Made by a program: the position numbers and the translations under genes
The notes under the pieces: generated by a model
What the model saw: the letters and a program-made list of their open reading frames with translations, nothing else
Database searches by the model: none
What the model was told of the DNA's origin: nothing
Shown here: positions 37,122-49,920 of the stretch, in pieces
How positions within the stretch are numbered: the stretch's first letter is position 1
How the letters are laid out: each line of letters opens with the position of its first letter
Assembly (NCBI RefSeq): GCF_011075055.1
Contig: NC_058141.1
Coordinates: 16,191,639 to 16,255,638, forward strand
DNA length: 64,000 nt
Reading direction: 5' to 3'
DNA from: Mangifera indica
Lineage: Eukaryota; Streptophyta; Magnoliopsida; Sapindales; Anacardiaceae

Positions 37122-40100
37122 ATGAGAAGGAGAGGAAAGCGTTCTGAGGTGTTCTTTTGCTCTTTATTATTCTATTCTGATTTGAAGGAAAATATTAGCC
37201 AGATTAATTTGATGATTGATTTTGACAGCAGGCCTTTTGGCCTTCCATTGTGATGAAGAAGTGGTTAAACATAAAGCCAAAGGTCTATGATTTCAGTGAA
37301 GATGAGGTTGATACAGAAACTGAAAGTGAAGATGATGGTATGACTATCTAATGTTTACTTTAACTGTTTATTTTTTCCGCTTTCTGCTGTTGATACTGTT
37401 TTTATTGCAATTTTTTTCTTTCAGCTTGCTCTCTTAAAGATTCAAGAGAGCACATGTGTGAGGATCATGACCGTAGAACTCAGGGGATCCAGTCAGAGTG
37501 TGGAACTCGAATTTCAGGCAATAGTTGCATACTAACATGACTACTTTGGTGTTAGGATAAACCTTCTTTCATTATGTTTTGTTTAAGCTTAAAACATATT
37601 TATTTTTCACAATATCATCAAAATTCTTCTGCCTTTTCTCCTTCCCTTCTTTTTGCAGCTTCTCTTTATCATCAAACTATCCCCATGAACCTTTTTACAT
37701 CATTTTGTGCAACACCTACTATACTAAATCATCACCAATAGTTTTCTGCTGTTCTAAACTTCTAATGTTTTTCATTCTATGTAATATTGTTTTTTATAAC
37801 TAGTTGGTGAAAAATCAACTGTTTTCTTCAGAAGGATTTTATGTTGGCCTGAATGTTATATGAAGTATTGTTTTTGTTGATGATGGCCTGGACTGGCCTT
37901 GAGTCTTATGATGTCTGTATATTTGGGTGCTAAGAAGAAAGAGAAAGAATATCAAATTGGAGTAAGAATATCAAATGACCTTGTTCCTTCAATTTTTTGA
38001 TGTGCGCCTAAAGTGAGTCCTTTGATAACTGCCAGATAATTTTGAAAATAATCTTATGAGAACTTAGCTACATGTGATTCTGAAATCATTATTAATGTTT
38101 TGAAGTTCTATTGGTTCAGATATGCCTGCTAAGGGCTGTATGTTGAGGCACAGGAGAGGGAAATCAGAAACACTGCGTGCTCAATACATAAAGACGAAGG
38201 ATGTGAGGTTTGTCTGTAAACTTTCAGTGCTAAAAGTATTCGGCTGAATTACTACTGTTTGCTTCTGACTGAATATCATTTTTGCTGTTTGGTCATCTGC
38301 AGGGTGACAATAGGCACTTGGAATGTTGCTGGAAGAGTTCCATATGAAGATCTTGATATTGATGATTGGCTTTGTACACAAGAGCCAGCGGATATTTACA
38401 TTATTGGGTAGATCTTTCTCACTTTAGCTGATCCCACATTTTTCCAACTTCTATTAATAATTCTTCATACTTTAGAAGTTCATATGGCCATGTATTTAGT
38501 GACTTTAACGCTTGAGGAAAATATTGTGCCGTCCCTCTGTCCATCCCTTTCTTCCTCTTGGGAAGTGTGTGATCTATCTATCTCTGTAGTTGTTCCTGCA
38601 GTTATCTTCAATGTGTTGCTTATAATAAACTATCTTATTCAAGTTTTTTTAATCATAGTCCTCTATCTGAAATTCTTTCAAGTCTAAAATATCATACATG
38701 TGGATACATGAACACATACACAGTTAGTAGATTAAATAGTTCTATTTCCTAGTAAATTACATTTTAAATGCATACGTAAAGGACTAGGAAGGTTTTGATC
38801 GCACAAGTTTATGAATATATTGTGGGTGAGGAGCAATGGACATTGACTCTAGGTGTTTGTGCTTCCTATTTCTAGACTGCTTACCTACATATTTTCTGAA
38901 CTGTCATAGCTTGTAATTGTTGTAAGACAGTATTAACTTCATTGTAGTGTATCCATCTGCTTGTTAGTGTACCATGGTCAGGTTTTCAGTAAAAGACCTT
39001 CGTCTGCTAAGATGATGTTATTATTCACTTGCGAGACTGCAATATCATGTTGATGTCTGCCTTTTGCAGCTTCCAAGAGGTAGTCCCTTTGAATGCTGGG
39101 AATGTGCTGGGAGCAGAGAGTAGTAGGCCAATTCCGAAATGGGAGGCAATCATTCGCAGAACTCTGAACAAATCTTTAGAACCTGAGAGCAAACACAAAA
39201 GCTACAGTGCCCCACCTTCTCCAGTATTAAGAACTTCTTCTGTTGCTGATGTCCTTGCAGATGAGATCGATGATCTACCACTGGGAATTACTAGTGAAGA
39301 ATTTGCCAATATTGCAGATTCTGACTATAAAGGCGAAAATTTAAATAAAGTTAATGTTATTGGAAAAAAATTACATTTAAGAAGATTATATGGGATCGAT
39401 TGTGACAGTAGGCTAGACTGGCCTGAACATTCGTTAGATGCAACTCCTCAGGTTGTCTCTTCCAATTCAAAATTGCGGAGAGTATTGAGCAGTTCTCCTA
39501 GAATTGGCTTTAATTGGACAGACAATCCTCTGGTATTTAGTCCTCAAAATTTTGCATTGAATGGAAGTAGCTTAAAAAGATCATACCATAGCTCTGGAAA
39601 CCTATTATACTCCCCCTGGATTGAACAGCAAGAGGAACCTGAAGTTGATGTTCTATCTGAAATATCTGATGAGGAAGTTGATACGTTCTGTGAAGCACCC
39701 ACGGAGCAACATGATAATGGAGTCATCTGTGGAGCCATGAAGCATCATAAATATGTGCGAATTGTCAGCAAACAGATGGTTGGTATATACATATCCATTT
39801 GGGTGCGTAAGCGGTTGAGGAGACATATAAACAATCTAAAGGTCTCTCCCGTTGGAGTTGGGCTGATGGGCTACATGGGAAACAAGGTAAGAGCTTGGTC
39901 TTTCATGCCATAAACATAGCAACTCAAGAAGACAATTTTATATAGAGAAGTTGAGACATGTCTCTTTTAATGTGATGTATTGCAATTTGAGTGGCTGCAG
40001 GCTGGCAGCTGCTTCCTTTAGAAACATTACATGACAGTGTGCATAAGTTAACTTAGTTGCTGCGCTGGAATTGGATGTCTAAAGAGAAGTTTCTGATGCA

Positions 40101-41152
40101 GGGATCCGTTTCAGTTAGTATGTCTCTTTTCCAATCACGGCTGTGCTTTGTTTGTTCCCATTTGACCTCTGGTCAGAAGGATGGTGCTGAACAAAGGCGT
40201 AACTCTGATGTCTACGAAATTATTCGACGCACCCATTTCTCATCTGTCTTTGATACAGATCAACCAGAGACTATTCCCTCTCATGAGTAAGCAATATCTT
40301 GCCGTTTCAGTTGTGATTGACCCATTTATATATGTAATTGCTCTGTTATTTGATTGTGTCTATAATTTGCATAGAATATGGATTAATAATTTGGACCCAT
40401 TGTCAACAGTCAGATATTCTGGTTCGGGGATTTGAACTATCGTCTCAACATGGCGGATGCAGAGGTGCGGAAGCTTGTTGCACAGAAGCAGTGGGATGAA
40501 CTTATCAGCAGTGATCAGGTGAGACGTTTGTGATTCACCAAATCATTTTCTTGTTAGTTTGTTGGTGTATTATATTTGGAAACATATATGATTAGAAAGC
40601 TTAGTGAATGTTTTGCCTGAAACTATTTTATTTGTGGCAGCTAATCATAGAACTACGCAGTGGGCATGTTTTTGATGGATGGAAAGAGGGGGTAATAAAC
40701 TTTCCTCCCACTTACAAGTATGAAATAAACACGGATAGATATGTCGGCGAGAACCCAAAAGATGGGGAGAAGAGGAGATCTCCTGCATGGTAAATATGCA
40801 TCCTAAAATTAACTCCCTGATTAAAGAGTCATATTTCTGAGAAACGCACACATCTAACTGTGCCTTTCTCATTTCTCATACCCACAGTTATTTCTTTAAA
40901 ATTGAATAATCGACAAATTTATGCACATGATACATATGCAGGTGTGACCGTATACTTTGGTTAGGAAAACACATAAAACAACTTTCTTACAAGCGATCAG
41001 ACATAAGGCTGTCAGATCATCGGCCAGTTAGTTCAATGTTCTTGGTTGAAGTTGAAGTGTTGGACCATCAGAAGTTGCAAAGGGCACTTAATGTCAGTAC
41101 TGCAGCAGTACATCCTGAGATTTTCCTTGATGAAGACAGGGAAGAATTTTAG
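37122..41152 (+). CDS. IP5P2: Type I inositol polyphosphate 5-phosphatase, IP5P2-like (629 aa)
   Basis: Ten exons: 37122-37148, 37232-37337, 37425-37517, 38120-38207, 38303-38407, 39070-39886, 40102-40286, 40410-40518, 40641-40789 and 40942-41152. Frame and phase are consistent, giving 629 residues. The start [20 protein letters not shown] and the acidic [17 protein letters not shown] are plant 5PTase features. The phosphatase domain starts at GTWNVAGR and is split by the long family-specific insertion in exon 6. It continues with [38 protein letters not shown], the catalytic [22 protein letters not shown] and [10 protein letters not shown]. Family knowledge: these enzymes remove the 5-phosphate from Ins(1,4,5)P3 and related inositol phosphates or phosphoinositides and dampen calcium and ABA signalling. 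Intron 3 appears to use a GC donor (CAG/GCAATA at 37518), because reading on reaches a stop. Confidence 0.92.
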
Positions 41153-43052
41153 CAGTCTCCAGGTATTCAAGCTTGAATATGTTTGTGTTGTGACAATATT
41201 TTGATAATGTAGAAACTTTACAGACACAGTACAAAGAAAATAGTTGGTATATTGTATGCATCAATCTTTTTGTCAGGTGCTCAAATTTTGTATGAATAAA
41301 TCATATTTTATTTATAAAAAAATTTACATTCTCACCACTGCTAAATTCTGAAAACTTGTTTCAATCACCAAGTCATATTGTGTGGTAATTACACGCATCT
41401 CTAGAGCTGATCCCTTGGCATGTAACTTTCAACCAAAATTTCCAAACTAACTACTCATGATGTAGAATCATTTTCAACAAGTTTACAGGACAGTCCAGTT
41501 GTAATCATTTTAATAACTAATGGAACCAAGAGATTATCACTTTCAAATTGCTTATTTGAAAACCCTCAAAACCCTTTTTTCCATTTGGGTTATCAAAGTT
41601 TTCAAACTTTCATTAATGTTCATCTTTCTTGTGTGAAAAATAGCTGCGCTTGAAAAGTTGAAGTTACCACATTTTTGTTCAGAATTATGTATGGATGGTG
41701 CTTCTTTATAAACTATATAGTAAGTTATTATGCTTTGCTAGCTGTTGCCCGAATATGATAACACACAAATTTTTTTGTTTTGAAGCAGGGTAATTATGAA
41801 GTTGAGATTAGAGGACTGACCTTTCTATATGATAAATGGGTGCCTTAAGGCTTCAAGCATGAATAATATCATAACAGCATAAGAGAAATGTGCAAGATTT
41901 TTTTGCCTTGACTTATATAATAGCTCAATTGGACAACAAGTTTTTGTAAAGTCTTGCGTCCAAGTATCTGTTGTGTAATCAGTGAGTGAAATAGAGGCAG
42001 AAATGTGCCGTACTACTTCTTAACAGCCCATGTAACAGATCTCTTTATTTCTTTAATTTCTCTCCTTTTTCTTTTTCTTCATGCTTTTCAATCTGAAACC
42101 TCAGGGGATTTCTCTCTCTTCATTTTTATGGGAAAAACATTGGCATCGAATTATAGTGGAATCAATAGTTATAAGTCTAGTCACTGTATCTTGAGTTTAT
42201 CTATTTAACAAATATGTAGGTTCCAGTTACCAAAAAAAAAAATCATAATGGATAAAATTCCTGCATATTTTTTGGTTTACTTGTCAGAATTATTTTTAAT
42301 TTGATGGGTTTGTACTTAGTGTGTGTGTATATACATATTCAATAAAATTATATATATATATATATATATATTTTATACACAATTTTAGTATACAGATAAT
42401 AAATTATTATGTGATTGAATAATTTTAAATTAATGACAAAATAACACTCAATCACAAAATGACATGACATATCATACGTAAATTATATACCAAAAATATG
42501 CACACATAACAATGTTCTAATACTTGCATTTTCTAAGAAACTATAACTCATTTATTATTCCATTTTTCTTTTATCTTCTTTTTTAAGATAAGTTGGTTTG
42601 GGAACATAAAAGAATTCAAGATTACAATGGGAACAAAGCAAGCATCATTTTCAAAGGCCTGTTCCTTGTAATAATAAGGGAGATTTAATGAAAGCATTAA
42701 TTCTTCTTCGCCATGCATGCTCTATTCCAACAAGAACCATGCATATGTTACATATTTTCACATCTTTAAATTGGGTTGGGCCCCGGGTATTAAATGTATC
42801 TAACAATGGAGATGACCAACTGAAGGCACTCGTAAAATTTGTTTTGGCATGCAACAGGTCATCAGGGCAAGATATGTCAAGCTTCACGCAAAGGATCTAT
42901 GGCATAACCATGGAAGAACGTTATGATGAAAACAAAAGAGATAGAACTTTCAGAAGAATCCTATAGTCTATATGGCCGTAATCAGAAAGGGATAATCAAC
43001 TGACACCACTTGACTACACTACTCCATCTGCATGTGTTTTGTTTTCCTTTTG
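41153..43052. other. Intergenic between the 5-phosphatase and the inverted-repeat element
   Basis: The 3' UTR probably ends near 41310 (AATAAA-like sequence at 41295). A (TA)n run is at 42348-42372. A 92-codon frame at 42688-42966 is not recognisable. Confidence 0.4.
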
Positions 43053-43284
43053 GGGAAATTGAAATTTTTAGCACTATTTTATTCCGTCTATACAAAATTA
43101 CCACCTATCTTAAAGCTTTCACAAATATACCACAACAGTACTCACCTTCCCCAAAATACCCCTCTTTAATCTTTCATGCATAGACTCTCTCTCTTCTTCT
43201 CTGCAACTTTTTTCTCTTTTCTTCCTCTTCTTCCAAAGTGATAAAGGAATCACTCTCACTTCTTCTTCATCTTAAAAAGCAAAA

Positions 43285-45030
43285 GCAGGAAATTACTTTG
43301 AAGAATTCTTCAGATTAAGAATTCTTCAAAGTAAGGATTTTAAAAAAAAAAGATCAACCCACAAAAAAACTCAACCACATCCATTTTATATCTTAGAAGA
43401 AATGACCATCAAGAAAGATCATTTAGTAAGATTTAACTGAAAAAAAAATTAACATTTAAAGATTAAAACTGAAAAAAAAAATTTATGATTAACCGAAAAA
43501 AAAAAGCAAACGTAGGCGTGAAATTCTGGAAATTATTCCTCTGCTGTGTATTTAATATATTACTATATTAATTTTATATTATTATAATATATTATAATAT
43601 TATATAATATAATATTAAAATAATATATATTATCTTATATTATTATATATAATAATATATAAAATATATATTATTATAATATTATAATATATTATACCCA
43701 GGGTTGGCGATTCCACCAACCCAGGCATATTTTATATATATATATATATATATTATATAATTATAATTATATTATATATTAATTATATTATATTATATTT
43801 TTAATTATAATTATATTATTTAATTATATTATATATTAATTATATTATATTATATTTTTAATTATAATTATATTATTTAATTATATATTATAATATATAA
43901 TTATAATTTATATAATATTATAATATAATTATATAATTATAATTTATATTAATATAGAATATATTATAAAATATAATATTATAATTATATAATATAATAT
44001 ATTTTTTATATATAAAAGGTTGGCGGAATCGCCAACCCTTGGCGTCGCCAAGGGTTGGCGATTCCGCCAACCTTTATATTAATATATATAATATATTAAT
44101 TTTTTATATTATTATAATATTATTATTATTTATTATAATATTATTATATTACAATATATATAAAGGGTTGGCGGCCGCCAACCCTTTATATTATATATTA
44201 TATATATATTATTATATTAATATATTAATTTCAAATATTATTATAATATTATTGTAATATTAATATAATATTATAATATAATAATATAATATATAATTAT
44301 AATATTATAAATAATATATTATATTATATAAAATATATTATATATTAATATATAATATAATTATATATAAATAAATAATATTATTATATTATATTTAAAT
44401 AATATATTATAATAATATATTATATATAATATTATAATAAATAATATATATATATATAATATTATTATATATAATTATATATTATAATATATTATATATA
44501 ATAAAATATATATTAATATATTATTATATATTATAATATATTATTATTAATATTAATATATTATATATAATATTTATATAATATAATATATGTATATATT
44601 ATTGCTTGGGTTGACGGAAACCCTTATCAGTTTATTTTATATATTAAATTATATAATATTATATTATATTATAATATAATATAATGGGTTGGTGCCTGGT
44701 GACGCCAACCATTTGCTTGTAAAAAGGTGTTATGGGTTGGCGGAAACAAAAGCAGGAAATAAAAATGTTGAATTCTTTTGGAAAAAAAATGTTGAATTCT
44801 TCAGATTTCAGAAACAAAAGCAGGAAATAAAAAATTCTTCAGATTAAGAATTCTTCAAAATAAGGATTTAAAAAAAAAGAGCAACTCACAAAAAAACTCA
44901 ACTGGAAAAAAATGACCATCGAAGAATATCACATTCAGTAGGATTTAACTGGAAAAAAAATTAGTATTTAAGAATTAAAACTTAAAAAAAAATTTGCGTT
45001 TTACTTAAAAAAAAGAAAAAAAGCTTGGCG
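43285..45030 (+). repeat. Direct repeat pair inside the 4.1 kb element
   Basis: Copy 1 (about 43285-43530) and copy 2 (about 44800-45030) share AAAAGCAGGAAAT, AATTCTTCAGATTAAGAATT, CACAAAAAAACTCAAC, AATGACCATC and GGCGTGAAAT in order. Copy 1 is part of the left arm, so copy 2 looks like an internal duplication of the arm's inner end. Confidence 0.75.
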
Positions 45031-46690
45031 TGAAATCTGGGAATTGTTAACGCCAACCTAGCCTGTACATAGAAGGGTTGGCAACGCCAACCCTTATATG
45101 TATATAATGTATTTATATTAATATATATTATTATATAATATATATTATATTATATAATATTATAATAATATATATTATATTTTAATATTATTATAATATT
45201 ATATTATATATTATAATAATATAAATAATATATTATTTTATATTTATATTAAAATATATTATATATTATATTATTATAATAATATATTATATTATTAATA
45301 ATTATATAATAAAAAATATATATAAAATAATATATATATATAAAACCAAGGTTGGCGGAAACGCCAACCCTTGGCGACGCCAAGGGTTGGCGTTTCCGCC
45401 AACCTTGGCCTGTACATATATATATATTATTTTATATATATATATTATATATTATAAATATATATTATTTAATTATAATAATATTATATATTATATTTAA
45501 TATATTATAATATATAATTATATTATATTATATTTTATATAATATATTTTATAATATATTAAATATAATATCATTAAAGATAATATATTATATATAATAT
45601 AATTATAATTATATAATTAATATATTACATAATATTATTATGTAATATACATATAATATTATTATTTACATTATTAATATAATATATACATTATATTAAT
45701 ATAAAATATTATATATAATATATTATATATATTTTATTCTCTGCAATATATAATAATATATATTAATACATATTATATATTATAATATATAATATTATTA
45801 GATTATAATATTATAATATATTTATATATATATATATTATAATATATAATATTATATTATAATAATATTTAAATTCAGGGGTTGGCGTAAAATCCAACCA
45901 CTTTCATCTTTTTAATTTGTTAAATTAATTTGAAATTTGATACAAATATAAATTAATATTATATTATATATTAAATATTATAATATTAATATTACTATAA
46001 TATTAATATTAAAATTAATATTAAAATTAATATATATATATATATATATAATTTTGTTACCAAGGGTTGGCGATGCCGCCAACCTTTGGTTTATATATTA
46101 TATATATAAAATAACAGCCTTGGTTTATATATTATGTATATATTATATTATAATATAATACTGTAACTTTTTTATTGATATGGGTCCCATCTCTTTGTAA
46201 AAGATAAAATGCAAGCATTGACATACGCACCTTTTTATGAAATAAAATAAAATATATTATATATTATATAAAATGGCAAATAATATATACATATATTATA
46301 TTATATAATATTATATATTATAATATATAATAATATAATATAATTATAATATTCTAATTAAAAATATAATATAATATATAAAATATATTATATATATAAT
46401 ATATAAAATATATTATATATAATATTTATATTATATTATATATAACATATATTATACTGTTGTGGTATAATATATATAATAATATTATTATATTATAAAA
46501 TTATTATAATATAATATAATATTATAATATTGCACGCCAGCTCTTCTCCTGCTTTAATATTGCTTTAATATTTATGGGTTGGCGTGCGCAAACCCTTCCC
46601 CTGCTTTTTAATATTTTATCAGTTGGCGTACGCCAACCCTTTACCTATTTTTTAAATATGGGTTGGCGTGGCGTTACGCCAACCTTCAAA
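43697..46690. repeat. Family of GC-rich GGTTGGCG / CGCCAACC hairpins in AT-rich DNA
   Basis: Hairpin modules are near 43702, 44019-44073 (two hairpins back to back), 44165, 44606, 44686, 44733, 45050-45095, 45345-45410 (two back to back, the second flanked by CCTGTACATA), 45878, 46063, 46578, 46620 and 46660. Typical forms are GGGTTGGCGGCCGCCAACCC and GGTTGGCGTTACGCCAACC types. The stems are kept while the loops (GAAT, GAAA, GATGCC, TGGCGTTA) vary. Confidence 0.8.
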
Positions 46691-47567
46691 AATAAAAAAA
46701 AAGAATTAATTTTTTTTTTCAGTTAAATGTTTAATTTTTTGTTTTTCACTTAAATCCTTAAACGTCAATTTTTTATCTTTCTTCAGTTAAATACTACTAC
46801 ATCATCTTCTCCGATCATCATTTTTTATAAGGTATGTACAGTGGATATATTTGAGTTTTTATAGGTTATTCTTTTTTTTTTAAATCTTTACTTTGAAAAA
46901 TTCTTAATACGAAGAATTCAGTTTTTTTCTTCTTGTTTTTGTTTTTGAAGATGAGGAAAAAGTGGGAGTGATTCTTTTATCACTTTGGAAGAAGAGGAAG
47001 AAGAAAAAAAAATTGCAGAGCAGAAGAGAGAGAATTTATGCATGAAAGATTGAAGAGGGGTATTTTAGGGAAGGTGAGCACTGTTGTGGTATATTTGTGA
47101 AAGCTTTAGGATAGGTGGCAATTTTGTATACACGGAATAAAATAGTGCTAAAAATTTCAATATCCCTTTTTTTTTTTTTTTTTTTAATGCTTTTGGAGAC
47201 GTGAGAATGCCTCATGTTGATCATCTGAGAGTCGATATATTTTCACGCTTTTAAGTTAGTTAACAGCGATCTCTAGACTTTTCTGTAACTATCAGAAGTC
47301 TATGTATCAAGTTTAAGTTTAGGACTAAAATGGTTAAGTTTTTTGCAATCCCAATCAAATGTTGACATAGACAAATTACCAAAGCAATACCTATCAATGG
47401 CCGGCACAAGGGCACAAGACTTTCACAAGACACTACCAATTGCCGCCCAATCAAGGCATCATTCAAAGGCCTAACAACCAATATCCATCCACATATAATT
47501 TATGTAGTATCTATTTAAGAAGGAGATACCATACCCCAGAACATAATTGTTGATAGTGATCACTGAA

Positions 47568-49339
47568 ATGGCAAACGATTTTGGTGGTTCTTTGCAAGTT
47601 GAGAATGTGCAAGCTCTTGCTTCTAAAGACTTGAACGACGTTCCACCTCGGTACATCCGGCCCGAACGTCAATCTGAACAAGTTCTTATTGATGAATCTC
47701 TTCAAATTCCTGTCATAGACATGAGCAAGCTTATGGATGAGGATGAATTAATGAAACTTCATTTGGCTTGCAAAGACTGGGGCTTCTTCCAGGTATTCTA
47801 TTATTTGTTGTTTGGTAATATCAGCAACCCTTTTGACATAGAACTACTAAACTGAGATAATGTAGCGCAGTTGATAAATCATGGGATATCAGAAGAAGTG
47901 ATGGAGAAAATGAAGATCAACATAGCAGAGTTCTTTAATCTGCCATTGGAAGAGAAGATGGTATATGCTCAGCAACCAAATAACATTGAAGGTTATGGCC
48001 AAGCCTTTGTTTTATCCGATGAGCAGAAGCTCGATTGGGGCGACATGTTTTTTCTCATAGCACAACCACCCTCTCTAAGAAATACCAGACTTTGGCCTAA
48101 TATTCCTGGTTCTCTCAGGTAAATCAATGACACCTAATTTATTGCACAAGACATTTTCAAGTTTCTACAGTAGCACCTCAAAATTCTGCCAACAATGTAA
48201 GACATCTCATTGTAGAGATGGCAACAAGTTAAGTTACCGTGGCCACAAGGGGAAACCTTTTCCCCTACTTGCCCTATGCCTGATACAAGTATGACAAGAA
48301 ATCGTTGTCGTCTCTCTCCTTATGGAAAAATTTCTCTCTTCTTTTCTTTCCCTCCGCGTCCAATAATTCAAATTTTTTTTTAAATAATTCAATATATAAA
48401 TATTTAATGAATATATGAGAGAGAATAAATTGAAAAAGACTCAAACAAGGGATATATTTATCCCAATTACAAAAATTTTAATTATCCTCATCCCTCTTTT
48501 TATAAAGATATCTTTTCTCTAATTACAAGAATTTTAACCATCTTTATCTTCATTTCTATCCGTATACCCTCTCTAGTTGGGGGGTACAAACCAAAGACCC
48601 ACCAAATTGTATCTCTATCTTATTATATCTCATTTTAATTGTGTCAGAGCAACCCTGGACAAATACTCTTCACAGCTTCAAGAGGTTACAATCAGTCTTC
48701 TAAAGCTTATGGCTAGGAATTTGGGGATTGAATCCGAGAAACTTGCAAGCCTTTTTGAGGGTGGCACACAAGGGGTAAGAATGAATTATTATCCACCTTG
48801 TGTTCAGGCTGACAAGGTAATGGGCCTGACAACACACTCTGATGCCACTGGATTGACCCTGTTGATCCAAGCGAATGAAGTACAGGGCCTACAAATCGAG
48901 AAAAATTGTAAATGGATACCCATTAAACCTGTCTCAGGCGCGATAATTGTCAACGTTGGAGACATCATCGAGGTAAATTATATACCGTTCCCGAAATAAA
49001 TTTGACTTAAAATTTCAACTCTCTAACTGTCTCTTTGACTGTCGATAGTAACTATCTCTTTGCTGTCAAGATAAATTAAGTTTCTCCTTGAAGCAGATTA
49101 TGAGCAATGGAATATACAAGAGTATAGTGCACAGAGCAGTAGTTAACCCAGAAAAAGAACGCCTTTCAATAGCAGCATTTCATGGTCCAAGAATGAATAC
49201 AATTGTAGGTCCTATTCCAGAATTAGTGAAAGACAAAGCAATATACAAGAGCATACCATACGAGGAGTTTATTAGACTCGTGGTAGCCAGCAAACTAGAT
49301 GGTAAGAACTTGTTGAGCAACATGAAACTTCAAATCTGA
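47568..49339 (+). CDS. SRG1-like 2-oxoglutarate/Fe(II)-dependent dioxygenase (346 aa)
   Basis: Four exons: 47568-47792, 47871-48118, 48648-48972 and 49097-49339, giving 346 residues with matching phases. The start MANDFGGSLQVENVQALAS and VPPRYIRPE are typical of the senescence-related gene 1 (SRG1) branch. The N-terminal DIOX_N domain (IPVIDMSKLMDEDELMKLHL, then CKDWGFFQLINHGIS) is followed by the catalytic double-stranded beta-helix. It has NYYPPC (204-209), the iron ligands H221, D223 and H278, and the 2-oxoglutarate-binding R288 and S290 (RLS), so it looks catalytically intact. Relatives include flavonol and alkaloid oxidases and O-demethylases. The substrate cannot be told from sequence. 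Intron 2 (48119-48647) may contain a small transposon remnant. The 4.1 kb inverted-repeat element ends 401 bp upstream of this ATG. Confidence 0.9.
48212..48590. repeat. Possible transposon remnant in the oxygenase intron 2
   Basis: Starts with TAGAGATGGCAACAAGTT and runs through CCCCTTTT-like and GGGGAAACC-like text to CTCTCTAGTTGGGGGGT. GATGGCAA-type ends with G/C-rich runs are common in dispersed plant elements. No target duplication was confirmed. Confidence 0.25.
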
Positions 49340-49706
49340 AACAGGGCAAGATACCTCCAAGAAGCCACAATCAACAATCCATGGGCTTAATTGCGTAATC
49401 ATGATTATCAATCCAATTATTTACAAATAAGCATTGAGTATATACTTTCTCTTCTTCTCTTCTCACAATCTAACTTCTCTTGAAATTTTAAACTACCCTC
49501 TTCAATTGAGAGATGTTAAGCTCATAAAAGCACAAATTTAATTAAATGGACAAATTTCTTGCGTTTTATGAATACACTAATCTAATAAAAAACTGTCTCT
49601 GATATAATAAACTGCAGTAGGCATGCTACTTTAAAACTATCCATGCATTAATATTGTCCTACAAATCATATCAAGCTAGGAAATTTTCAGACACAATTAA
49701 GAATAA
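49340..49706. other. Oxygenase 3' UTR and the downstream end of the snoRNA cluster
   Basis: Convergent region. I see no further box C/D pair with a terminal stem on the minus strand here and no coding frame. Confidence 0.4.
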
Positions 49707-49788
49707 GGCATCAGCTATGCTAGGTGATAGCATCAATGATATTTCAGACGCAAATTACCCATTAGTTTATCAGGAATCATCACTTGCC
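49707..49788 (-). ncRNA. Box C/D snoRNA, U16-like, copy 1
   Basis: On the minus strand: stem GGCA (49788-49785), C box TGATGA (49782-49777), a guide TAATGGGTAATTTGCGT directly before D' CTGA, a C'-like TGATGC, a second guide ending CACCTAGCATAG, D box CTGA (49714-49711), and closing stem TGCC. The first guide pairs with the conserved 18S rRNA text CGCAAATTACCCA. By the D-plus-5 rule it marks the first A of CAAATT, the site I know as the human U16 target (18S Am484). About 82 nt. Its sister copy lies 133 bp upstream in transcription order. Confidence 0.82.
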
Positions 49789-49920
49789 ATATCCTTCACA
49801 GCCCATTAAAACAAATAAACATATCTAGTCTACTGATTTTCAACCTGGGGCTGTGATTTCCTTTAAACAGTATTGGAGATTTTATGAGAACAGTGATAAT
49901 ATATATAAAAAAAATAGCAT

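Larger units (their letters stand above)
43053..47166. mobile_element. 4.1 kb non-coding element with long terminal inverted repeats and palindromic interior
   Basis: The left arm (from 43053, GGGAAATTGAAATTTTTAGC) matches the reverse complement of the right arm (to 47166, GGGATATTGAAATTTTTAGC). Similarity stays strong for about 300 bp and traceable for about 450 bp, sharing TTCACAAATATACCACAAC, AAAATACCCCTCTT and CTTTCATGCAT. Between the arms lie about 3 kb of nearly pure A/T palindromic DNA broken by at least a dozen short GC-rich GGTTGGCG...CGCCAACC hairpins, plus an internal direct repeat. No transposase or other frame is present, so if mobile it is non-autonomous. Long arms starting with GGG suggest the Mutator-like group. 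A clean 9 bp target duplication is not visible: the left flank is TTCCTTTTG and the right flank a 19-base T run. Its right end is about 400 bp before the SRG1-like ATG. Confidence 0.75.

Noticed and set aside
42688..42966. 92-codon plus-strand frame
   Set aside because: No recognisable motif and no splice partners. Another frame covers the same bases on the minus strand.
43044..47185. Possible 9 bp target duplication around the 4.1 kb element
   Set aside because: The left flank TTCCTTTTG and the right flank, a T run, are both low complexity. The match is not informative.
49801..49910. Further snoRNA between the two U16-like copies
   Set aside because: No C/D pair and no convincing H/ACA hairpins; AT-rich linker only.
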